A stretch of DNA of 35,008 bases from a bacterium (lineage in GTDB: Bacteria; RUG730; JAAEPJ01). The stretch is taken from NCBI GenBank assembly GCA_024222485.1, contig JAAEPJ010000256.1, positions 1-35,008 of the forward strand. Reading direction: 5' to 3'. This document shows, in pieces, positions 33,001 to 35,008 of this stretch. Position numbers and translations under genes: made by a program. Below the pieces are notes generated by a model that saw only the letters and a list, made by a program, of their open reading frames with translations, had not been told where the DNA came from and did not search any database. Position 1 is the first letter of the stretch. Every line of letters starts with the position of its first letter.

Positions 33001-35008
33001 TGGTGGCTCTGATGGTATTTAATGAGAAGATTACTTTAGATATAGGAAAAAAACTTTTCTCTTTATTGCTGGGCTTTAGCATGTCAGAATCTCAATTGAT
33101 CCCAAGCACAAGCATAAAGGTTTTTTTAGGATTTAACGATGCGCTTGGGACTGATGATGATGCTGCTGACATTGTGTGGAGAGATAAATATAATTACTCA
33201 GTGCTTAAGCGTATCCAAAAGATAGATCAGACTATAGAAGATAAGATGGCGGCTGATGTTAATGCGGATCTAAACGCAACCTCGGGAGAGAAAGAGAAAG
33301 AGGATATAAAAATTAAATTTCTGACGGATCAACAAACATTTAGAGAGAAAAACTCATTCAAAATATATCTAAAGAATCTGTTGGGAGAAAATTTTACAAA
33401 AAACTCGGAGACTAAGGAGTTATCTCGGAGCAATAGCCTACACACAACCTCAAGCTCAAGCTCAAGCTCAACCCCAACCCCAACCCCAACCCTAAGTAGA
33501 ACTAAAAGTATAAGTACTCTAAACAAGGCAAAAAGCGTATTCAATAGAGATTTTAGTTCTCTGCATATAGTACTAGATAGAGAAGAAGCGCCTGAGATGA
33601 AAAATCCAGCTGACCCTATAACCCCTATAAGTGTTCTAGAGATAGAGGAAAGTGTTACAGAGAAGAAGCATAGAGCCGAAGGTATAACTGTAATAAACGA
33701 GATAATTATGAATATTCCAGAGACAGAATCAAAGGGACTAGAAAAGAAAAAGCAAGCTTTAAATAATCTCCTGGATTTACTAAATGATTTTAATGATAAT
33801 AGTATAACTACAACTATTACGTCTAAGGCAGGTTACTTATTTACTAAAAAGATTATTACCAATGATGAATTAGGAAAAATATACGAAGCTTTTGGCAGCA
33901 ATTTTAATGAGGATGTTGAGAATGAGGATGTTGAGAATGAGAATGTTGTTCAAAAATTTGAGAATTTAGCGAGTAATTTGGAGGATATATCAGCTGAAAA
34001 AATCGACTTTGATGAAGGTGATAATTTGCTTATAACATTTATTAGTAATATTAATCCTAATGATAAAAATGATCTTGATCAAAACCTTAAGAATAGAATA
34101 GGGCGCGCACTACGGCAAGTTTTCCATAATAAGAAAGTTAGGGGTGAGGTATTGCAACAGCTTGCAGAGGTAATAGATATTCCTATGAAACGAATAACTG
34201 AAGAGAAGAAGAAGAAGAAGACGAAGAAGACGAAGAAGACGAAGAAGACGAAGACGAATACTAAGGAGACGACTAAGAAGAAGACGAAGACGAATACTAA
34301 GGAGAAGACTTTTGAGGTGCATCAGATTTCTAAGATCTTGGAGGGTTTGCATAAGACTGTAGATAACTTAAACACGGAATTAGAACCGTTTAGTCTTCGC
34401 CTCAACGAGGGCAACAAGCAGATGCTTGAGAATAATAAAAGGGCTCAGGAGCAGGTTGACCTGCTGAATAATGCGTTAGATAATTTATTAAGTACTGGGA
34501 AAAAGAAGAAAAAAAGTGTGAAATCAAAGAAAAAGAAAATTTTCCAACTAGTAAATGAGATCGAAGACAATAAAACCTTCATTATCGCTCCAAAGGATAT
34601 AAAACCTATACAAGAGAAGCTTGATGCAGCTGTAGGAAATGACAAAATGACAACAAAAGAGAGTCAAAAAGTTGAACAAGGAATAGGTATGGTTTTTTGG
34701 AGAACGTATCATTCTAGTCAGGATGTTACGAATCGTTTTATTAAATCAAAAAAGAGCCTTGCGTTGGATAGATGGCATAGACGCGCTTCACTGGTATCTC
34801 AGAGTTATTCTAAGAATCATATTCCTATTAATGAGTATGGTATGGAGATCCAAATAGGAGCCGATGTTGAAATAGAGAGTAATGTAGAAGAAGAGAGTAA
34901 TGTTCAAAAAATCGACTTAAAGAAGAAGAAGACATCAAAGAAGACATCAAAGAAGACATCAAAGAAGACATCAAAGAAGACATCAAAGAAGAAGAAACAA
35001 AAGAAGAA
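1..35008 (+). CDS. Giant multi-pass membrane protein, internal fragment (both ends beyond window)
   Basis: One uninterrupted reading frame fills the window, with codon start at base 3 and 11,668 full codons to base 35006. Row-by-row translation found no TAA, TAG or TGA in this frame, while all other frames are closed frequently. At this base composition a chance run of this length is effectively impossible. In order the product has repeated beta-rich outer domains (residues 1-925), about 35-40 transmembrane helices in clusters (residues 927-5700), a GT2-like glycosyltransferase module (about 3480-3919), a long helical/coiled-coil region (5700-9880), a cysteine-peptidase-like motif (9892-9899) and Lys-rich tails (from 11,400). 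No start, ribosome binding site or stop lies in the window, so true length and termini are unknown. Cys is extremely rare (11 by my count). Giant ORFs are established for Omnitrophota; assignment to that phylum and any function for the whole protein are inference. Confidence 0.97.
9..572 (+). repeat. Two tandem 282-bp (94-residue) near-identical repeats, YD-like
   Basis: Copy 1 (9-290) and copy 2 (291-572) match almost base for base, differing at only a handful of sites (for example TTT versus GTT at the codon after KYT). Each unit begins SYDMTVNAAEHTVSYQTDAR, contains a TYDDGE-W-LIT strand and ends in T-RNPNTGAIISGSYYN. The alternating hydrophobic pattern and Y-D/G-N turns resemble YD/RHS-type beta-hairpins. 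The array begins before the window: bases 1-8 already lie in the preceding unit's join. The near identity implies recent duplication or gene conversion. No cysteines are present, as expected of many surface repeats. The location before the first membrane helix suggests an extracytoplasmic position; function is unknown. Confidence 0.9.
597..1697 (+). repeat. Tandem 104-121-residue repeats with Asp-rich calcium-type loops
   Basis: Repeat starts (L-K-Y-T) lie at 609, 921, 1236 and 1599, giving periods of 312, 315 and 363 bases; the fourth copy is partial. Each unit carries TYYxxLNxxGxD, GKPVIYRID, T-KTYFID-NND-x-VTNDLK and then an Asp-rich turn (DEDDDGIND, DLDDDGNND, DKNDDGIND). The last fits D-x-D-x-D-G-x-x-D loops of thrombospondin-3/dockerin type, and the D-x-N-N-D-x-x-V-T-N-D-L stretch is also dockerin-like. 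Copies 1 and 2 share long identical DNA runs, so duplication is recent. Unit 3 is longer because of an internal 54-bp duplication (1311-1418). Calcium binding is inferred from the motif only. Confidence 0.85.
1311..1418 (+). repeat. Nested 54-bp duplication within repeat unit 3
   Basis: The stretch beginning GGCAAGCCAGTAATTT at 1311 recurs at 1365, so the peptide GKPVI-(Y/F)-RID...TKTY appears twice in succession. The first copy has YSPIR and the second DSFTN before TKTY. This is a whole-codon insertion (18 residues) that accounts for most of the extra length of this unit. Confidence 0.85.
1842..1880 (+). repeat. 12-bp codon repeat encoding DSKD x3
   Basis: GATAGTAAAGAT is repeated three times in phase and followed by a further GAT. 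It forms a short acidic linker in the outer segment. Confidence 0.9.
2091..2126 (+). other. Canonical EF-hand calcium-binding loop
   Basis: Residues 697-708 read DQDGSGTITEDE, which satisfies the 12-residue EF-hand loop exactly: acidic ligands at positions 1, 3 and 12, Ser at 5, Gly at 6, Ile at 8. It is flanked by VKLYK before and IISSL after. No partner EF-hand is adjacent, so it may act like a dockerin or single-loop calcium site. The loop itself is seen; calcium binding is a family-based expectation. Confidence 0.75.
2781..2855 (+). other. First transmembrane helix (TM1)
   Basis: Residues 927-951 run from AWIAFFSIIF through TIPSMLGIVIWW with no charged residue, preceded by RDIR and followed by KKKSK. 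By the positive-inside rule the Lys cluster places the following part in the cytoplasm and the preceding repeats outside. The window does not show whether an N-terminal signal sequence exists further upstream. Confidence 0.85.
2856..3998 (+). other. Soluble domain between TM1 and second membrane cluster
   Basis: Residues 952-1332 start with a low-complexity linker: a 21-bp repeat (YAKFN-x-E, 2931-2972) and a 12-bp YENG repeat (3003-3032). An apparently globular, charged helical domain follows, including LIKQITRRFRSAKQKEIFKI (about 3252-3311) and EIIYGDKIDAILMEYGL. It contains two of the few cysteines in the protein (VCD at 3847 and LCG at 3891). The TM1 topology places it in the cytoplasm. 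I recognise no family. Confidence 0.6.
3999..4163 (+). other. Membrane cluster 2 (two helices)
   Basis: Residues 1333-1387 hold two hydrophobic spans, about 4002-4070 (FNIVVFILGFFTVLAVTFLV) and 4086-4155 (VGSFLLIFIILFIIIALVMG), separated by a short FTLPQL turn and closed by the basic FRKRK. This is a typical helical hairpin. Confidence 0.85.
4200..4440 (+). other. Charged helical linker, probable coiled coil
   Basis: Residues 1400-1480 are rich in Glu, Lys, Arg and Ile with a regular helical pattern (ADEIQAEINKK, RRINKRISNQIEAEVEKEY). They link two membrane hairpins. No enzyme motif is visible. Confidence 0.6.
4455..4613 (+). other. Membrane cluster 3 (two helices)
   Basis: Residues 1485-1537 contain two hydrophobic spans (VLLNILFMLGLLSIIFGLTV and MNLLLLTFGVLISILFFPMI) ending at YIPYRIGLKLYRD, which is basic and probably cytoplasmic. 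Confidence 0.85.
4614..5744 (+). other. Soluble domain of about 375 residues, family not recognised
   Basis: Residues 1538-1914 are a mixed alpha/beta region between membrane hairpins. It includes GSSLRFTGKFDD (about 4857-4892), a VVTAYNQFGKIYTMMKRTQ stretch (about 5262-5318) and NKMHGQVDNL followed by ILRSFQAADAGG (about 5382-5465). The last part loosely recalls the K-A-G-x-x-N...F-D-A-D stretch of GT2 glycosyltransferases. However, no ED motif or Q-x-x-R-W motif follows at the expected spacing, so I do not call it an enzyme. Confidence 0.5.
5745..6101 (+). other. Membrane cluster 4 (about four helices)
   Basis: Residues 1915-2033 contain two hydrophobic hairpins separated by a polar stretch at 5889-5936 (SKNKLTGIGDNSKFVRR). 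Spans include TSILTISLILLTVFLGFSWF, VISLVFLLYYL, FVVMIAVTGLMIGILGAIFI and LFAIIFGMALTGFFVYLA. Confidence 0.8.
6102..6332 (+). other. Short amphipathic segment between membrane clusters
   Basis: Residues 2034-2110 are rich in Arg, Tyr, Trp and Gly (RHYQLDRGEYMARYGSIGG, then IGWLTYGRFFGNGRWVRTM). The aromatic and basic character suggests an interfacial helix lying on the inner membrane face. I looked for a processive-synthase Q-x-x-R-W motif here and found only QLDRG, which is not convincing. Confidence 0.5.
6333..7178 (+). other. Membrane cluster 5 (about eight helices)
   Basis: Residues 2111-2392 form the densest membrane block. Hydrophobic hairpins lie at about 6333-6458, 6555-6735, 6795-6953 and 7020-7178, separated by short polar loops. 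The loop at 6498-6539 is a 21-bp tandem repeat (IEEEILN x2). The loop WRDNGWVGKTTT at about 6993-7022 contains GKT but lacks the Gly spacing of a Walker A motif. The cluster ends at NIPRKE. Confidence 0.8.
6498..6539 (+). repeat. 21-bp tandem repeat encoding IEEEILN x2
   Basis: ATTGAGGAAGAGAT(C/T)CTTAAC occurs twice in phase in an acidic loop between membrane hairpins. Confidence 0.9.
7179..10439 (+). other. Large soluble region (about 1,087 residues) before the glycosyltransferase module
   Basis: Residues 2393-3479 hold no convincing hydrophobic span. The first part has a His-containing stretch (TDHFTSVTHFHSALEYNQ, about 7554-7607) and mixed alpha/beta sequence; the part after about 8300 is mostly helical (KVSDIKKFTKELVKHKKNRL). 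A short duplication gives IVTD twice (YNIVTDS at about 9603 and YSIVTDP at about 9657). One Cys (SCEKD, 7913) is present. Since it directly precedes the GT2-like catalytic motifs, its last 100-200 residues may form the N-terminal half of that fold, but I could not identify the first GT2 aspartate. Otherwise the family is unrecognised. Confidence 0.5.
10440..11757 (+). other. Glycosyltransferase family 2-like (processive synthase-type) module
   Basis: Residues 3480-3919 carry an ordered set of GT2-like motifs. A VEAGAATNAFF segment (10467-10499) matches the donor-site K-A-G-A-x-N stretch. DVLITEDIYPLDGDG (10527-10571) lies where the D-x-D motif is expected. SEDQPMGQRIKQAGFDVSY (11019-11075) matches the acceptor-side T-E-D-x-x-x-G-x-R-x-x-x-A-G-x-x-V-x-Y motif. 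WSKYPAGAVE (11133-11162), 36 residues after that ED, sits where Q-x-x-R-W-A-x-G should be. A helix pair (about 11271-11400), an amphipathic segment, KFSTRSP (11544-11564, gating-loop position, about 138 residues after the Trp) and a second helix pair (about 11607-11745) follow, the order seen in BcsA. The family transfers sugars from nucleotide-sugars, often secreting a polymer. The first Asp of D-x-D and the Gln/Arg of Q-x-x-R-W are not conserved, so activity is uncertain. Confidence 0.6.
11758..12026 (+). other. Amphipathic linker after the synthase module
   Basis: Residues 3920-4008 (KEAMVAAIKGYIYGILKIPY, then LLKLIEKILIDPLVEMWGG) look like interfacial helices on the membrane surface, followed by a polar stretch leading to the next membrane cluster. 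Confidence 0.45.
12027..12531 (+). other. Membrane cluster 6 (about six helices)
   Basis: Residues 4009-4177 include FLSIIFLCIILLGLTVVYGM, VFPWIALYIAGPLFAMIAIM, TFLLLGLGTLFLTLGLLMLA, MPIVAAFVVTGLVL and YIAGILVSLGGMMVLAATYP, then an aromatic-basic span ending at RVIIMIF. One Cys lies inside the membrane (12045). Together with the preceding module it may form an extended membrane domain. Confidence 0.8.
12532..12884 (+). other. Acidic linker
   Basis: Residues 4178-4294 are dominated by Glu and Asp (IEDEEEDEYRKK, VETEENVEIEESDINSN) and then become mixed before the next helices (FIGEYTKPKIAPWTNF). No motif is recognised. The composition suggests disorder. Confidence 0.6.
12885..13028 (+). other. 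Membrane cluster 7 (two helices)
   Basis: Residues 4295-4342 comprise ILRILVIALPIFFALSLFIF and FVGIMIMAVVTIIWWIIIP, closed by FSRRAK. Confidence 0.85.
13029..15053 (+). other. Soluble helical region (about 675 residues) with Pro/Ser linker
   Basis: Residues 4343-5017 are charged and mostly helical, with no recognised catalytic motif. A short 9-bp repeat (CGTAAGAAT, RKN) lies at about 13638-13658. A Pro/Ser/Asn-rich stretch (13680-13820, e.g. NPPLVSPNPNTTPIDLSKS) probably marks a flexible linker between two folded parts. The second part (about 13980-15040) includes YDQVYRINNLAYSMALIDFY and KEGMNKKSLFAIDFITKNF. Flanking hairpins suggest the same side of the membrane at both ends. Confidence 0.5.
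15054..15188 (+). other. Membrane cluster 8 (two helices)
   Basis: Residues 5018-5062: LGLIGLFLAIFLQFIVGAFL and MAGIAIGVWIAIFLVLIIVG, separated by a tight G-Q-L turn and followed by LIKSAF. Confidence 0.85.
15189..15806 (+). other. Short membrane span and acidic repeat linker
   Basis: Residues 5063-5268 hold a small polar domain (YDFNNRLEYHIDDHYKVVQD), one or two hydrophobic spans at 15360-15472 (FLVAMLNILVILLNIIIIPI and IIIMVFHLLWVLVILGG), then an Asp/Thr-rich linker. The linker contains DDDTA in 15-bp repeats (15567-15596) and a 33-bp repeat giving ILNDT-x-EIEDG/E (15612-15677). Confidence 0.7.
15555..15677 (+). repeat. Acidic codon repeats (15-bp and 33-bp units)
   Basis: GATGATGATACAGCT occurs twice at 15567-15596 after a related GATGATACATCT unit. 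A 33-bp unit starting ATACTTAATGATACAG occurs at 15612 and 15645. All unit lengths are multiples of three and keep the frame. Confidence 0.85.
15807..16003 (+). other. Membrane cluster 9 (two to three helices)
   Basis: Residues 5269-5334: SFMALVFAFIFFLAMGFVLG, IIVPKLAGLGFFLML, and IAFMIPLIMLFLFVVIFLFA. The basic KIRII before it and the following LMK flank the cluster. Confidence 0.8.
16004..16919 (+). other. Soluble segment with codon repeats and membrane-proximal hairpin
   Basis: Residues 5335-5639 begin with beta-rich sequence (GYYAISYKP, GIFVVNLESSEAVEKYEL). A repeat-rich linker follows at 16368-16604. The segment then returns to beta-type sequence just before the next helices: TKVTYKNGIIKYYNKNGILV (about 16794-16853). 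That hairpin has the YD/MORN-2 look of the one preceding TM1 and likewise sits close to a membrane span. No enzyme motif is recognised. Confidence 0.5.
16368..16604 (+). repeat. In-frame tandem repeats in a charged linker
   Basis: A 21-bp unit (SPINRNE) is duplicated at 16368-16409. A 72-bp spacing then separates two copies of ERGNKDNREKE (starting 16470 and 16542), interleaved with two copies of EYIARNTE or AYIARNTE. The DNA copies are nearly exact, which suggests recent slippage or unequal crossover. Confidence 0.88.
16920..17099 (+). other. Membrane cluster 10 (two to three helices)
   Basis: Residues 5640-5699: FFIAFLTIALSILFFEFLFP, IIMGLSLAVIF and LILVLGGIFTVGLLISLGLF, preceded by LKLQVKKGAKR and followed by WIKRSD. 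This is the last strong membrane cluster; about 6,000 residues after it are soluble apart from one weak span near 23120. Confidence 0.85.
20376..20450 (+). repeat. 15-bp tandem repeat encoding NTSQH, five copies
   Basis: AATACTTCACAGCAC is repeated four times exactly, with a fifth diverged unit ending CCGCAA. It sits in a polar linker and keeps the frame. Confidence 0.93.
21384..21437 (+). repeat. 18-bp tandem repeat encoding (K/E)VDMDN, three copies
   Basis: AAAGTTGATATGGATAAT occurs at 21384 and 21402, and with GAA in place of AAA at 21420. A KEKREKKKGKSFKSKKAK basic patch follows at about 21471-21524, so an acidic run abuts a basic one. Confidence 0.92.
22197..23055 (+). repeat. Imperfect 393-bp duplication (coiled-coil plus acidic arm)
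   Basis: The segment beginning AQIEKIEK at 22272 recurs at 22665. Both copies run through the MEDLLVDLK coiled-coil, RLINLLQEPKINI, ITIEENET, VVEMAEV, HGINNVKQNN and SDSKITIDENETNR in the same order. Copy 1 carries an extra KMKDLLDEKK block; copy 2 has an extra NVKQN unit. Each copy contains the ENET...VVEM motif twice, giving four ENET motifs in all. EIAKKARIKK brackets the array on both sides (about 22200 and 23028), implying the unit boundary lies there. Glu/Lys-rich heptads predict a coiled coil. Confidence 0.88.
23118..23202 (+). other. Possible isolated transmembrane segment
   Basis: Residues 7706-7734 (IKNFIGLIIFRVSAGLTGLT then GFIGINLLF) are the only moderately hydrophobic stretch in the last 18 kb. 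They follow a strongly basic run (KKAVKKRINLYKN). A single Arg lies in the middle, so it may be a re-entrant or amphipathic helix rather than a true membrane span. If it does cross, everything after it would be on the opposite side. Confidence 0.45.
23203..27320 (+). other. Long helical/coiled-coil soluble region, family not recognised
   Basis: Residues 7735-9106 start with Ser/Glu-rich repeats (SNEEKVSSY x2 at about 23430-23487) and continue as charged helical sequence. Disordered Asp-rich linkers occur at about 25200-25500 (e.g. SYDDYDDSDDFND). A 21-bp repeat (PESENNN x2) lies at 26085-26126. Two cysteines are present (24588 and 26734). No catalytic motif is visible, and no hydrophobic span. 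Confidence 0.5.
26085..26126 (+). repeat. 21-bp tandem repeat encoding PESENNN x2
   Basis: CCTGAATCTGAGAATAATAAT occurs twice in direct succession, in frame. Confidence 0.92.
27342..27479 (+). repeat. 69-bp tandem duplication
   Basis: Two copies, starting at 27342 and 27411, encode IQKIIQKSKMPYISDPISL and IQKILHKTKMPYISDPLFL respectively. KMPYISDP is identical in both, with near-identical DNA (AAAATGCCTTATATTTCTGA). Confidence 0.9.
27495..28062 (+). repeat. Duplicated helical unit of about 108 residues
   Basis: The sequence from LVAKLQDQIKRE through ILEILNELDKKNSLFNFFT and ENIATDQDL to LLIKLMLKR (first copy) aligns with LLRKVYDKIKQE, LMKILNDFDKQNSLVKLFT, ENIATAQDL and LIIQLILKR (second copy). 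The offset at the DQIK/DKIK position is 324 bases. Each copy contains its own internal duplication of the QDL segment. In addition, a QMMLEEKN-type repeat (about 27729-27785) joins the copies. This shows duplication nested at three scales. Confidence 0.85.
28063..29640 (+). other. Helical and acidic linker region before the peptidase-like motif
   Basis: Residues 9354-9880 include a small Trp-bearing segment (DNGWGWTRYRSFIDSLDAFV, about 28182-28241), an 18-bp repeat (KTEIDS, 28542-28595), a diverged repeat (LELKRSDEIRED and LEFKKSDTDIREE, about 28857-28950) and a strongly charged coiled coil (RERNRQRNEKRAND, about 29460-29501). No family is recognised. Confidence 0.5.
28542..28595 (+). repeat. 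18-bp tandem repeat encoding KT(G/E)IDS, three copies
   Basis: AAGACTGAAATTGATTCT occurs at 28560 and 28578 exactly; the copy at 28542 has GGA in place of GAA. Confidence 0.93.
29640..30250 (+). other. Papain-fold, C39-like cysteine peptidase domain (candidate)
   Basis: Residues 9892-9902 read QFKVNDCGFYA. This reproduces the start of the C39/papain-type catalytic helix: an oxyanion Gln six residues before the Cys, Asp directly before it, then Gly and a hydrophobic amphipathic helix (LKRLIYHLEKKG). The putative nucleophile is the TGT at 29694. A second Cys follows at 29757 (GGCKK). A candidate catalytic His is in KKQHLLLNPYGSS (29991), 99 residues after the Cys and followed by a C39-like hydrophobic-N-P turn; family members usually have His about 80 residues after and then Asp or Asn. 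No clear third residue is seen. Clan CE (Ulp1) proteases share the Gln spacing but need an upstream His, which is absent. In C39 enzymes the role is cleavage after double-Gly leaders; the substrate here is unknown. Activity is unproven. Confidence 0.5.
30251..31862 (+). other. Soluble alpha/beta and helical region after the peptidase-like domain
   Basis: Residues 10084-10620 start with a basic linker (NKRTRKSKNTKIPSRLISQR, about 30267-30326). A compact segment follows: EEDIFSALKEYKYINDNGEI, then ITKKFKDIKDKDQFTLKGNN (about 30513-30629). The remainder is mostly helical. A hydrophobic but probably buried stretch (EAALAAILTVLTAPGMKIHV, about 31569-31628) is too polar at its ends to be a membrane span. 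One Cys is present (31845). No family is recognised. Confidence 0.45.
31863..32498 (+). repeat. Diverged duplicated alpha/beta domain (two copies)
   Basis: Copy 1 (about 31863-32057) reads AIVNFDDGVVVTYF, TFIVADG, LTLKRMSKVNLQTYLQDLKK then VDVIVINSN. Copy 2 (about 32253-32498) reads RIVFDNSDVIRYSKQ, RFIVEYFEYF, LKLVSKMMFKSDLKRYLKEL then IKEISILLNLN. The order of strand, strand, helix and strand is the same in both. The copies are separated by a Lys/Glu repeat linker (KSESNK and variants, 32160-32225). Sequence divergence shows this duplication is older than the codon repeats elsewhere. I do not recognise the fold. Confidence 0.55.
32520..32642 (+). repeat. Acidic His/Ser and DNPIE codon repeats
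   Basis: CATTCAGTA/GAACATTCA-type 6- to 9-bp units encode a run of (E/V)H(S/L) from about 32526, followed by 15-bp GATAATCCAATAGAG units (DNPIE, DNPIE, ENPID) at 32598-32642. This is an intrinsically disordered linker. A 189-codon open stretch on the other strand across this linker is a by-product of the repeat. Confidence 0.85.
32643..34200 (+). other. Mixed helical region with disordered linkers
   Basis: Residues 10881-11400 include a small helical domain (about 32815-33180, e.g. KKILKMIRMTLDKYYVTMHT), a Ser/Thr-Pro linker at 33447-33491 and another helical segment (about 33700-34190). A 15-bp NEDVE repeat lies at about 33906-33944. No catalytic motif is seen. Confidence 0.5.
33447..33491 (+). 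repeat. Ser then Thr-Pro repeat linker
   Basis: TCAAGC is repeated to give a run of Ser, then ACCCCA is repeated to give TPTPTPT. Both are in-frame 6-bp repeats forming a flexible, possibly glycosylatable or phosphorylatable linker; modification is not shown by the sequence. Confidence 0.9.
34203..34312 (+). repeat. Lys/Thr-rich basic repeat (KKT units)
   Basis: AAGAAGACG is repeated several times, followed by two TKTNTKE units, giving a strongly basic, disordered segment. Such tracts often bind nucleic acid or anionic polymers, but the composition alone does not show this. Confidence 0.9.
34313..34919 (+). other. Coiled-coil and small domain between basic tracts
   Basis: Residues 11438-11639 begin with a coiled coil (KILEGLHKTVDNLNTELEP, then LNEGNKQMLENNKRAQEQ). 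A second Lys-rich patch follows (KKKKKSVKSKKKK, about 34500-34541). A short structured segment comes next (GMVFWRTYHSSQDVTNRFIK, about 34689-34748, followed by DRWHRRASLVSQSY). An acidic repeat (ESNVEEESNV) precedes the next basic tract. Confidence 0.5.
34920..35006 (+). repeat. Lys-rich tract of KKTS repeats running off the window
   Basis: AAGAAGACATCA (12 bp) is repeated about five times and then turns to all-Lys/Gln codons. The frame is still open at the last base. Basic tails of this kind are common near the ends of large proteins, but no stop is visible, so this need not be the C-terminus. Confidence 0.92.

Noticed and set aside
1-35008. Viral polyprotein (very large nidovirus- or flavivirus-like)
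   Set aside because: I found no polymerase motif C in context, no helicase P-loop and no capsid-like region. SDD strings at about 7416, 7812 and 9168 lack the surrounding polymerase motifs. Slippage repeats and calcium-loop arrays also argue against it.
1-35008. RTX adhesin, MARTX toxin or Rhs toxin
   Set aside because: There are no GGxGxDxxx nonapeptide arrays, no Rhs core motif, and dozens of membrane helices that such secreted proteins lack. Only some outer hairpins are YD-like.
1-35008. Non-ribosomal peptide or polyketide synthetase
   Set aside because: No adenylation, condensation, ketosynthase or carrier-protein signatures were seen in the full translation.

Overview
The whole 35,008-base window is the inside of one protein-coding gene. 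Reading the plus strand in the frame whose codons begin at bases 3, 6, 9 and so on, I translated every row and met no stop codon from base 3 to base 35006: 11,668 consecutive sense codons, open at both edges. Residue n of the visible polypeptide begins at base 3n. No start codon, ribosome binding site, promoter, terminator, RNA gene, CRISPR array or insertion sequence can be assigned, because there is no intergenic DNA. The other five frames hold only short open stretches (longest 189 codons).

Organism: the DNA is AT-rich (roughly 30% G+C by eye), intron-free, uses the standard bacterial code, and the product is rich in Asn, Lys, Asp, Ile and Ser. A single bacterial frame of this size with many membrane helices recalls the giant ORFs reported from Omnitrophota (tens of thousands of codons, e.g. 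'Candidatus Velamenicoccus archaeovorus'). That assignment is inference; I recognise no lineage-specific marker.

Layout: (1) bases 3-2780, a probably extracytoplasmic beta-rich segment made of near-identical 94-residue repeats, then 104-121-residue repeats with Asp-rich calcium-type loops, one canonical EF-hand loop and YD-like hairpins; (2) bases 2781-17100, a membrane region with about 35-40 predicted helices in clusters, separated by soluble domains. A glycosyltransferase-2-like synthase module is embedded at about 10440-11757 (AGA, ED-x(2)-MG-x-R and W-x(3)-P-A-G motifs followed by helices in the order seen in BcsA); (3) bases 17100-29600, a very long, mostly helical and coiled-coil soluble region with many internal duplications and one further possible membrane segment near 23120; (4) bases 29600-35006, a papain/C39-like cysteine-peptidase motif (Q-x(4)-D-C-G) at 29676-29699, a duplicated alpha/beta domain, and increasingly lysine-rich tails.

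As a whole the product looks like a membrane-embedded giant with an outward calcium-binding arm, a sugar-polymerising or sugar-transferring core, and a long inward arm carrying a possible protease. The biological role is not known from sequence; a cell-surface or cell-contact role is a guess. Only about 11 cysteines occur in the 11,668 residues, and two of them lie in the peptidase-like domain.
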